This document shows positions 1-5,438 of a DNA stretch of 5,438 nt, in pieces. A program made the translations under genes and the position numbers. The notes beneath the pieces were generated by a model that saw nothing but the letters and a program-made list of their open reading frames with translations, was not told the origin of the DNA and did no database searches. How positions within the stretch are numbered: the first letter of the stretch is position 1; each line of letters begins with the position of its first letter. Source of the stretch: Pseudomonadota bacterium (GTDB taxonomy: Bacteria > Pseudomonadota > Alphaproteobacteria > Rhizobiales > Beijerinckiaceae); NCBI GenBank assembly GCA_023393655.1, contig JAEWKP010000344.1, positions 1 through 5,438 on the forward strand. The letters run 5' to 3'.

Positions 1-1
1 G

Positions 2-508
2 GGCGAGGAAGACGGCGATGACGCTGCCATCCCGGCCACGACCGAGCCGGTTTCCGAAGCCGCGGCCGAAGTTGTCGCCGAAGCCGCCCCGGAACCGGTC
101 GTCGAGGAGCCGGCGGCCGAGCCTGCCAAGCCGAAGCGCAGCCGCGCCCGCAAGCCGAAGGCCGAGGCCGCCAAGGAGACCGAGGCCAAGGCCGAGACGG
201 TCGTGGCCGAAGCTGCTCCCGCCGAGGCCGAGAAGCCCAAGCGCAGCCGTTCGCGCAAGAAGGTCGTGCCGATCACCGAGGGTGGCGAGGCTGCGGCAGA
301 AGCTGCTCCGGCCCCTGCCGAAGCCAAGGCCGAGGCCCCGGTTGCCGCTCCCGAGGCTGTCGCGGCTCCCGCTGAGCCTGCCCCGGCGCCCGAACCCGCC
401 CCGGTCAAGGCCCCGGTGGAAGAGCCTGTCGCGGTCGTGCTGACCGAGCCGGACCCGAACCGGCCCAAGCGTGGCGGCTGGTGGAACAGGCTCGCCGGCC
501 GCTCCTGA
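2..508 (+). CDS. rne: Ribonuclease E, C-terminal scaffold tail (5' partial)
   Basis: The frame is open from the window edge and ends with TGA at 506-508, leaving 168 residues of a larger protein. What is visible is low-complexity sequence rich in Ala, Pro, Glu and Lys, with no catalytic domain. Two near-identical basic patches, KPKRSRARK (128-154) and KPKRSRSRK (233-259), are separated by acidic Ala/Glu stretches. The protein ends PKRGGWWNRLAGRS. In RNase E, the essential endonuclease of mRNA decay and rRNA processing, the N-terminal half is catalytic and the disordered C-terminal half binds RNA and degradosome partners. In Caulobacter the extreme C-terminal Gly-Trp-Trp peptide docks polynucleotide phosphorylase. 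Composition, basic patches and the terminal GGWW together point to rne of an alphaproteobacterium. The assignment rests on the tail alone, so another Ala/Pro/Lys-rich protein is a small possibility. A convergent gene and a shared terminator lie downstream. Confidence 0.82.
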   Translation, partial: GEEDGDDAAIPATTEPVSEAAAEVVAEAAPEPVVEEPAAEPAKPKRSRARKPKAEAAKETEAKAETVVAEAAPAEAEKPKRSRSRKKVVPITEGGEAAAEAAPAPAEAKAEAPVAAPEAVAAPAEPAPAPEPAPVKAPVEEPVAVVLTEPDPNRPKRGGWWNRLAGRS

Positions 509-535
509 CCGCGCCGTCGAATTCCGGCCCATGAA

Positions 536-566
536 AGAAGCCCGCTGCATCGCGCAGCGGGCTTTT
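536..566. terminator. Bidirectional intrinsic terminator between convergent genes
   Basis: A perfect 10-bp inverted repeat, AGCCCGCTGC (539-548) and GCAGCGGGCT (554-563), encloses a 5-base loop. It can be extended by A-U and G-U pairs to 536/566. On the plus strand the stem runs into TTTT (563-566). On the minus strand the stem is followed by TCTTTC. It lies 30 bases after the rne stop and 29 bases past the end of the minus-strand channel gene, so it can end transcription from both sides. Confidence 0.88.
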
Positions 567-592
567 CGCTTTCACGGTTTCGACAACCGCTC

Positions 593-2881
593 TCAACCCA
601 CGGCCGGCACCAGCGGGCTCGGCGGTGGCACGGTCGCGATCGCCGCAGCGGCATGGCCCTGCGTGCCGCCCTCGCCGCCGCGCACAGTCACGGCATTCGA
701 GGCGAAGGGTATGCGCGCCTCGTTCAGGGCGCGGTAGACCCGCTTCAGCGCCTCGCGCTGAATCATCGAGGCCTGGTTCGGCTTGCTCGTGAATTTCAAC
801 CGGATGACGATGGCGCTGTCGGCAATATCCGCGACGCCCTGCATCTTGAGCGGGGCGATGAATTGCGGCCCGAATTCCGGGTCCTCCAGCAGCGCGATCC
901 CGGTCTTCTTGATCGCCTTCCGCGCCAGCTCGATATCGGCGGAATGGTCGAGACGGACGTTGAACTTCACCGTCGCCCAGTCACGGCTGGAATTGGTCAG
1001 CGACTGAACCTGGCCGAAGGGCACGGTATGGATCTGTCCGCTCTGATGGCGCAGTTGCATCGAGCGCAGCGAAATCTTCTCGACCGTGCCCTTGAGCCGG
1101 CCGGTATCGACGTATTCGCCGACGCGAAAGGCATCCTCCAGCATGAAGAAGAGCCCGGAGACGATGTCCCGTACCAGCGCCTGCGAACCGAAGGAGATGG
1201 CGAGGCCGAGAATGCCGAAGCCGGCAAGCAGCGGCCCGATATCGACGCCCAGCCGCGACAGCACGATGAGCACGGTGAGGCCGAGCACCGCGCCGAGCAC
1301 GACACCGCGCAGCACCGGCAACACGGTGGCCAGCCGCGTCGGCACGCTGGCTTCGTGGACGGCGTCCTCGTCGGCCGGGCCGATCGCGGTGCGCTTCGGT
1401 GTGTAGCCCTCGAAGAAGGCGTGCAGGAAGACGAGCGCGACCCAGCCGACAAAGGCGAAGATCGCGACCCCGGCAATCTGCCGCATCACCGTGGCGAACT
1501 GGCTCGAGGTGACGCCGAGCAGGAGGCCGGCCCAGATGCGGGACAGCACGAAGAAGCCGGCCGCCCAGATCACGCCGACGGCCGCCGCCCGCAAGGCCGC
1601 CCCGCCGGCAAGCGTCAGTGGCGTCGCGCCTTCGATCGCCTCGCGCCGCGCGGCATGGCAGTTGAGCAGGCTCGACACGCCGACGACCACGATCGGGATG
1701 ACGACGACCGCAAGCTCCGTCAGCGCCGCGGCTTCGGCCCAGCGCCCGCCATTGCGCATCATCGCCGCAGCGCAGCTGACCATCCAGAGCACCACCATCA
1801 CGCCCATGTAGAACCAGGCTGCGCCGGCGGCGATCAGGCGGCGCAACGGGCCGGGCTCGCCGGCCCCGGCCAGAATCAGAATGGAAAGATCCCGGCGTAC
1901 ATCGTTGAAGAACCACAGCTTGAACACCGTGAGCGCCGTGCTGCTCAACGCGATGAGGCCGGTCGCGGGCAAGGGGCCGGAGCCGACATGATGCGCCAGC
2001 AGGATGCTCGTCACCGCCAAGGGCGTCGCCACTGCATAGACGATCAGCGAGCGGTAATGCCGCTCGGCACGCGGCAGCGGCATGACGCGCCGCTCGGGCA
2101 CGCCTGGAGCCAGCAGAAAACGCCCGATCGCGATGTAGAGCGCGCCGATCGTGGCACCGTTGGCGCCAGTCGTCAGGGCAAACATCGCCAGGTCGCTCTC
2201 GGGCAACCAGGCATTGCGCGCGACGCGGGCCGCAATCAGGGCCACGAGGATCGTCAGGACGTCCTGCAGCAATCCCCATCCGGAAGCGATCAAGCGCGGT
2301 GTGAACTCCGGCCCCTTCGGCAGCCGCCGCCGCGCAAACCAGCGCTCGCCCGCCAGCCGGAAGGCGAAGGCCACGGCAAACGCGAGGCAGATGATGCCGA
2401 AGCTGCGCCAGCCGGCCGATGGCCCGCTGCGTCCGTTCAGGTTGCGCTCCCAGATCTGTCCCCAATCGGCTGGAAGCCGGGCGATGCTGGGGATCGCGCC
2501 GCCGCCATAGTCGAGACCATCAACGAACTGGTCGATCAGCGCATTGATCTGGGCCTGGAACCCTTCTTCCTCGGCCATGGAGGGCTTCGGCGCCTCGGGC
2601 TTCGGCGGCACCGCTGCGGGTGCGGGAGCCGCTGCGGCCGCCACGCCACCGACCCTGATCTCGACCTGCCGCCCCGGGCCGGACAGGGCATCGACCATCT
2701 TGCGGATCGTCTCGGGTGTCTCGTCGCCGCGCAGGTTGAGAACGACCGAGGATTGGTCCTGAGCCGCAGCGGGCAGGATCGGCGACAGGAATGCGAAAGC
2801 AAGCGCCAGCCAGCCGAGAACAACGGCCCATCGGATAACGCTTCGCCGCGGGACGGATGCGCCCGGTGCAGCGACGTTCAT
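593..2881 (-). CDS. MscS-family mechanosensitive ion channel (large, YbiO-like architecture)
   Basis: This encodes a 762-residue inner-membrane channel of the MscS family, which opens under membrane tension to release solutes during hypo-osmotic shock. Residues 1-40 look like a signal peptide (basic PRR, hydrophobic core, cleavage near AAA-QD). A periplasmic region follows (41-155), with a Pro/Ala-rich linker at about 80-100. Roughly ten hydrophobic segments lie between 160 and 541. The family's pore helix is at about 548-585 (GILGLAISFGSQALVRDIVSG), followed by the beta domain (about 590-635, TVPFGQVQSLTNSSRDW) and the cytoplasmic alpha/beta domain to about 735. The C-terminus is Ala/Pro-rich. 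The length and extra N-terminal membrane helices resemble E. coli YbiO rather than the 286-residue MscS. I chose the ATG at 2881 because GGAGG (2888-2892) sits 6 bases upstream and it gives a proper signal peptide; the frame stays open further upstream only as a shadow inside the neighbouring aminotransferase gene. That gene precedes it by 89 bases on the same strand. Its gating ion or stimulus cannot be read from sequence. Confidence 0.94.
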   Translation of the reverse strand: MNVAAPGASVPRRSVIRWAVVLGWLALAFAFLSPILPAAAQDQSSVVLNLRGDETPETIRKMVDALSGPGRQVEIRVGGVAAAAAPAPAAVPPKPEAPKPSMAEEEGFQAQINALIDQFVDGLDYGGGAIPSIARLPADWGQIWERNLNGRSGPSAGWRSFGIICLAFAVAFAFRLAGERWFARRRLPKGPEFTPRLIASGWGLLQDVLTILVALIAARVARNAWLPESDLAMFALTTGANGATIGALYIAIGRFLLAPGVPERRVMPLPRAERHYRSLIVYAVATPLAVTSILLAHHVGSGPLPATGLIALSSTALTVFKLWFFNDVRRDLSILILAGAGEPGPLRRLIAAGAAWFYMGVMVVLWMVSCAAAMMRNGGRWAEAAALTELAVVVIPIVVVGVSSLLNCHAARREAIEGATPLTLAGGAALRAAAVGVIWAAGFFVLSRIWAGLLLGVTSSQFATVMRQIAGVAIFAFVGWVALVFLHAFFEGYTPKRTAIGPADEDAVHEASVPTRLATVLPVLRGVVLGAVLGLTVLIVLSRLGVDIGPLLAGFGILGLAISFGSQALVRDIVSGLFFMLEDAFRVGEYVDTGRLKGTVEKISLRSMQLRHQSGQIHTVPFGQVQSLTNSSRDWATVKFNVRLDHSADIELARKAIKKTGIALLEDPEFGPQFIAPLKMQGVADIADSAIVIRLKFTSKPNQASMIQREALKRVYRALNEARIPFASNAVTVRGGEGGTQGHAAAAIATVPPPSPLVPAVG

Positions 2882-2970
2882 GACAAGCCTCCACGCTATC
2901 CCACGGCGGCAGAATGCGGGGCTTCCCTGAAATCTGGCAAGCGGTTTCCGAGGCCGCGCCGGCCGTCGCC

Positions 2971-4155
2971 TCAGCGCTTTTTCATCCAGGTGCCGATCCG
3001 CGTCACCGCCTCCTCGCATTCGTCGAGCGAACCGGCGAAGGAGAGCCTGATCGTGCGCGCGCCCCGCGCCTCGTCGAAGTCGAGCCCCGGCGTGATCGCG
3101 ACGCCGGCTTCTTCGAGGACGCTGCGGCAGAAGGCCATGGAATCGTTCGAATATCGGCCGATGTCGAGATAGATGTAGAAGGCGCCGTCCACCGGCAGGA
3201 AATCGCCGAGTCCGATCTCCGGCAGCGCCTTCAGCAGGAAGGCGCGGTTTTGCGCATAGCCCGCCTTGATCGCCTCGCATTCTGCGGTGGCATCGAAGGC
3301 CGCCTCGCCCGCCACCTGGCTGAGATAGGGCACCGAGATCGAGAAATTCTGCTGCAATCGCTCGATCGTGCGCACGAGGCGCTGCGGCACCACGAGCCAG
3401 CCGACGCGCCAGCCGGTCATGCAATAATACTTGGAGAAGGAGTTGACGACGATCGCGTCGGGATCGGCGGCGAGCGCCGTCGTCGCCGGCGCCTCGTAGG
3501 TCAGGCCGTGATAGATCTCGTCCGAGATGTACCAGAGCCCGAGCTTGCGGCAGCAGGCGGCGACATCGGCAATGGCTTCAGGCGTCATCACGACGCCGGT
3601 CGGGTTGGCCGGGCTCATCGTCAGCACGCCGGCCAGCGGTTTTTCGCGATGGGCCCGCTCGATCAGGTCCGGCGTCAGCGCGAAGCGCGTCTCGGGGCCG
3701 ACCTCGATCGCCACCGGCTCCAGCCCGAGCGCGATCAGGATGTTGCGATAGGCCGGATAGCCCGGCGCCGTGATCGCGATCCGCGCGCCCGGCTGGAAGC
3801 AGGCGAGGAAGGCGAGGATGAATCCGCCGGACGAACCCGTCGTCACCACGACGCGCTCGGCCGCCACCTCAACGCCATAAGCATCCTGATAGTGGCGCGC
3901 GATGCGCTCCCTCAGCGAATCCGTGCCGAGCGCCTGGGTATAGCCGATCCGGCCGTGTTCCAGCGCCCGGCCGGCGGCAGCGCGGATCGTGGCCGGCGTC
4001 GGCGCCGAGGGCTGCCCGACCTCCATATGCACGACCGAGCCGCCACGGCGCTCGATGGCGGTCGCCTGGTTCATCACGTCCATGACGATGAAGGGGGCGA
4101 CACGCTCGGCGCGTTCGGCCAGGGCGGGCAAGGCGGCGGTCAGGGGCTTCGACAT
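2971..4155 (-). CDS. Pyridoxal-phosphate-dependent aminotransferase, class I/II (fold type I)
   Basis: This 394-residue cytoplasmic enzyme transfers an amino group between an amino acid and a 2-oxo acid using PLP. The fold-type I landmarks occur in order: GQPSAPTP (47-54), YTQALG (72-77), the PLP phosphate-binding GSSGG (107-111), PGYP (131-134), NPTG (184-187), SDEIYHGL (211-218, with Asp212 and Tyr215 contacting the cofactor), SFSKYYCMTGWRVGW (239-253, with Lys242 the Schiff-base lysine and Arg250 a phosphate ligand), and a C-terminal RTIRLSFAGS in which Arg370 should bind the substrate carboxylate. All key residues are present, so it should be active. The substrate is not determined; it resembles the aspartate aminotransferase-like group. 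I chose the ATG at 4155 because the family's N-terminal helix (AERAERVAPFIVMDVM) starts shortly after it. The ribosome-binding site is weak (CGGACA about 8 bases upstream). The frame also stays open upstream, but an ATG at 4248 would lie inside an intergenic palindrome. The channel gene follows 89 bases downstream and may be co-transcribed. Confidence 0.94.
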   Translation of the reverse strand: MSKPLTAALPALAERAERVAPFIVMDVMNQATAIERRGGSVVHMEVGQPSAPTPATIRAAAGRALEHGRIGYTQALGTDSLRERIARHYQDAYGVEVAAERVVVTTGSSGGFILAFLACFQPGARIAITAPGYPAYRNILIALGLEPVAIEVGPETRFALTPDLIERAHREKPLAGVLTMSPANPTGVVMTPEAIADVAACCRKLGLWYISDEIYHGLTYEAPATTALAADPDAIVVNSFSKYYCMTGWRVGWLVVPQRLVRTIERLQQNFSISVPYLSQVAGEAAFDATAECEAIKAGYAQNRAFLLKALPEIGLGDFLPVDGAFYIYLDIGRYSNDSMAFCRSVLEEAGVAITPGLDFDEARGARTIRLSFAGSLDECEEAVTRIGTWMKKR

Positions 4156-4243
4156 CAGCTTGTCCGGGTTCGCAAGGCGGCCAGCCCACCTAGATCGCCG
4201 CGCGTCGTCACCGACGCAAAATGGCGATCTATCTCTTTGGTGT

Positions 4244-4291
4244 AGCATCGGATTTTTCCGAAAAGTGGATTCCACTTTTCGGTCCGATGCT
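4244..4291. repeat. 48-base intergenic palindromic element
   Basis: This is a two-tier inverted repeat in the 288-base gap between divergent genes. The inner arms CCGAAAAGTGGA (4258-4269) and TCCACTTTTCGG (4271-4282) are perfect over 12 bp around a single central T. The outer arms AGCATCGGA (4244-4252) and TCCGATGCT (4283-4291) are perfect over 9 bp and are offset from the inner arms on the left by a TTTTT bulge (4253-4257). From memory, short palindromes with GCATCGGA outer arms and an AAAAGTGG core recur between genes in Hyphomicrobiales, so a dispersed repeat is the first reading. An operator or a transcribed hairpin is possible. The rest of 4156-4443 shows no gene and no strong promoter that I can defend. 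Confidence 0.8.
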
Positions 4292-4430
4292 CTAACCGAG
4301 CCGGCGGCGGCCTGCAACCATCGGCAGCGACTGCTGGCAGAGCTGTGATTTGACCTTCACCCCGCGAGGACCCACAAGCTCGCGCCCAGACGCATTGCTT
4401 CTGCCGGCGCAATCCAGGCCGGCGGCTCTG

Positions 4431-4436
4431 AAAGGA
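4431..4436 (+). promoter_or_regulatory. Ribosome-binding site of the DsbA/ScsC-like gene
   Basis: AAAGGA lies 7 bases before the ATG at 4444. It supports that start over the overlapping out-of-frame ATG at 4436, and the resulting protein begins directly with a signal peptide. Confidence 0.75.
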
Positions 4437-4443
4437 TGACGAG

Positions 4444-5250
4444 ATGGCTTTCCCGACCCTGACCAGCCTGGCACGCGCATGCCTGCGGCCCGCCGCTCTC
4501 GCGCTGAGCCTCTGGCTCGCGGCCTCCGCCGCGCCGGCCATGGCGCAGGGCCAGCCGCTCTCGCCCGAGCAGCGCAAGGCGGTGACCGACCTGATCCGCG
4601 AGACGATCCTGAAGAATCCCGAGATCATCCAGGACGCCCTGATCGAGCTGGAGCGGCGCAACACGGTCGCCCAGGCCGACGCCCAGCGCAATGCGGTCGC
4701 CGCCGAGAAGGCCCGCATCACCGACCCGGCGACCTCGGTCATCATCGGCAATCCCGAGGGCGACATCACCCTGGTCGAGTTCATGGATTACAATTGCGGC
4801 TTCTGCAAAAGGGCGATGGAGGACGTGACGGCGCTCTCCAAGGCCGATCCGAAGCTGCGCGTCGTGCTCAAGGACTTCCCGATCCTCGGCCCTGATTCGG
4901 TCGAGGCCAGCCGCGTCGCCGTGGCCGCGAAGAACCAGCTCCAGGGCCCGAAATATTTCGAGTTCCACAACAAGCTGATGGCCGTGAAGGGCAAGGTCAA
5001 CGCCGCCAAGGCGCTCGACGTTGCCAAGGAAGCAGGTGCTGACGTCGCCCAGCTGAAGAAGGACATGGAGGCTCCCGCCACCAAGGCCGCGATCGCCGAT
5101 ACCGTCGCGCTCGGCGACCGCCTCGGCCTCACCGGCACGCCGGCCTTCATCATCGGCGACGAGATCGTCTTCGGCGCGGTCGGCCAGGCCGCCCTCAAGG
5201 CGAAGATCGATTCCGTGCGCCGCTGCGGCAAGACCGACTGCGCCGGCTGA
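4444..5250 (+). CDS. Secreted DsbA-family thiol-disulfide oxidoreductase, ScsC/Com1-like
   Basis: This 268-residue periplasmic protein should make or reshuffle disulfide bonds in exported proteins. Residues 1-34 are a signal peptide (basic start, Ala/Leu core, cleavage at AMA-QG). Residues 39-95 form a charged helical extension (SPEQRKAVTDLIRETILKNP and on), which resembles the N-terminal oligomerisation segment of ScsC-type isomerases. The thioredoxin-fold part starts near 107 (DITLVEFMDYNCGFC). Its active site is Cys118-Gly-Phe-Cys121, and the cis-proline loop is Thr232-Pro233 in LTGTPAF. The helical insert spans roughly 150-215. The protein ends CGKTDCAG, adding a second cysteine pair (261 and 266) outside the active site. 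The ATG at 4444 has a good ribosome-binding site and gives the signal peptide. It is divergent from the aminotransferase and probably has its own promoter in the gap. Oxidase versus isomerase activity cannot be decided from sequence; the helical extension favours a ScsC-like oligomer. Confidence 0.94.
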   Translation: MAFPTLTSLARACLRPAALALSLWLAASAAPAMAQGQPLSPEQRKAVTDLIRETILKNPEIIQDALIELERRNTVAQADAQRNAVAAEKARITDPATSVIIGNPEGDITLVEFMDYNCGFCKRAMEDVTALSKADPKLRVVLKDFPILGPDSVEASRVAVAAKNQLQGPKYFEFHNKLMAVKGKVNAAKALDVAKEAGADVAQLKKDMEAPATKAAIADTVALGDRLGLTGTPAFIIGDEIVFGAVGQAALKAKIDSVRRCGKTDCAG

Positions 5251-5327
5251 TCAGCCATTTCAATATGATCCAGTGGGCCGGCAGGGTGCTAAGAGCCTCT
5301 AACAAAACCCGGAGGGGTCTCGACGCC

Positions 5328-5415
5328 GGCAATTCGTCCGCTCCGCCAGGAGCGGCGTGAAGCCGATACCCCTGGTATCGGCAAGCGCCGCGACGCCGCG
5401 GGCGGCCGAATTCCC
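5328..5415. repeat. Cluster of nested inverted repeats, function unknown
   Basis: Two perfect hairpins sit side by side: CCGCTCC/GGAGCGG (5338-5344 with 5349-5355, loop GCCA) and GCCGATACC/GGTATCGGC (5362-5370 with 5374-5382, loop CCT). A third, imperfect GC-rich hairpin follows at about 5385-5404. All three are enclosed by an outer pairing, GGCAATTCG (5328-5336) with CGAATTCCC (5407-5415), 8 of 9 positions matching. The octamer CGACGCCG occurs three times nearby (5321, 5391, 5415). It does not read as a tRNA or any RNA gene I recognise. It could be a structured transcript, a repeat element or part of an insertion sequence; GC-rich DNA also forms short stems by chance. Confidence 0.45.
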
Positions 5416-5438
5416 GACGCCGCAGGTGGGCTTTGGAG
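5357..5438 (+). CDS. Possible start of an unidentified gene (3' partial)
   Basis: A GTG at 5357 opens a frame that runs to the window edge (27 residues, beginning VKPIPLVSASAATPRAAEF). AGGAG (5348-5352) lies 4 bases upstream, which is close for a ribosome-binding site. The third codon positions are mostly G or C, as in the real genes here. Against it: the start region overlaps two strong hairpins, the peptide matches nothing I recognise, and the opposite strand is also open here (see rejected items). I offer it only as a possibility. Confidence 0.2.
   Translation, partial: MKPIPLVSASAATPRAAEFPTPQVGFG

Noticed and set aside
653..3172. 839-codon open frame on the plus strand, antisense to the channel gene
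   Set aside because: It is a shadow of the real minus-strand gene in GC-rich DNA: its protein is Arg/His/Asp/Gly-rich with no membrane or domain pattern, while the opposite strand has the full MscS signature and a good ribosome-binding site.
2882..3424. N-terminal extension of the channel frame by about 180 residues
   Set aside because: It overlaps the aminotransferase coding region in another frame, reads as Arg-rich shadow sequence, and would bury the signal peptide; GGAGG before the ATG at 2881 settles the start.
2914..4245. 443-codon open frame on the plus strand, antisense to the aminotransferase
   Set aside because: The translation is Arg/Asp/Gly/His-rich low-complexity sequence, whereas the opposite strand encodes every aminotransferase motif in order.
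4156..4317. N-terminal extension of the aminotransferase to an upstream ATG at 4248 or 4317
   Set aside because: The extension runs into or through the 48-base palindrome and adds residues not expected in the family.
4350..4380. Promoter for the DsbA/ScsC-like gene from TTGACC at 4350-4355
   Set aside because: The -35-like hexamer is good, but 17 bases later there is only CCAAGCT-like sequence with no acceptable -10, so I do not annotate it.
5245..5256. 12-base perfect palindrome GGCTGATCAGCC across the DsbA-like stop codon as a terminator
   Set aside because: With any real loop only a 4-bp stem remains, and no T-run follows; probably chance.
5265..5360. 31-codon ORF starting ATG at 5265
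   Set aside because: There is no ribosome-binding site, no recognisable peptide, and it crosses the possible insertion-sequence end and the first hairpin.
5294..5438. Open minus-strand frame from the window edge to a TAG near 5294
   Set aside because: 48 codons of Arg/Ser/Pro-rich sequence with mixed third-position bases and no motif; it might be the tail of a gene beyond the window but cannot be supported from here.

Overview
The window is GC-rich and reads as a chromosomal segment of an alphaproteobacterium, most likely of the Hyphomicrobiales (Bosea/Methylobacterium-like). This is inferred from the Ala/Pro/Glu-rich RNase E tail ending in a GGWW peptide, the gene types, and a long intergenic palindrome of a kind common in that order. 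No database search was possible, so the genus is a guess.

Layout, left to right. Positions 2-508 (+) are the 3' end of a ribonuclease E gene (rne): the low-complexity degradosome-scaffold tail with two basic patches and a terminal Gly-Gly-Trp-Trp motif. A strong hairpin at 536-566 follows, placed between two convergent genes and able to serve both. On the minus strand lies a 762-residue MscS-family mechanosensitive channel with a signal peptide and about eleven membrane segments (2881 to 593). Upstream of it on the same strand is a class I PLP-dependent aminotransferase (4155 to 2971). The 89-base gap between them would allow co-transcription. A 288-base divergent intergenic region (4156-4443) carries a 48-base near-perfect palindrome. 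A secreted DsbA/ScsC-like thiol-disulfide oxidoreductase is encoded on the plus strand (4444-5250). The last 188 bases contain no convincing gene, but they hold a cluster of nested inverted repeats and possibly the end of a mobile element or the start of another gene.

The genes do not form one pathway: RNA turnover, osmotic protection, amino-acid metabolism and periplasmic disulfide chemistry sit side by side, as is normal on a chromosome. I see no sign of a defence system, CRISPR array, prophage or biosynthetic cluster. The items most worth a second look are non-coding: the palindrome at 4244-4291 and the structured stretch at 5328-5415. The extra C-terminal cysteine pair of the thioredoxin-fold protein is also worth checking.
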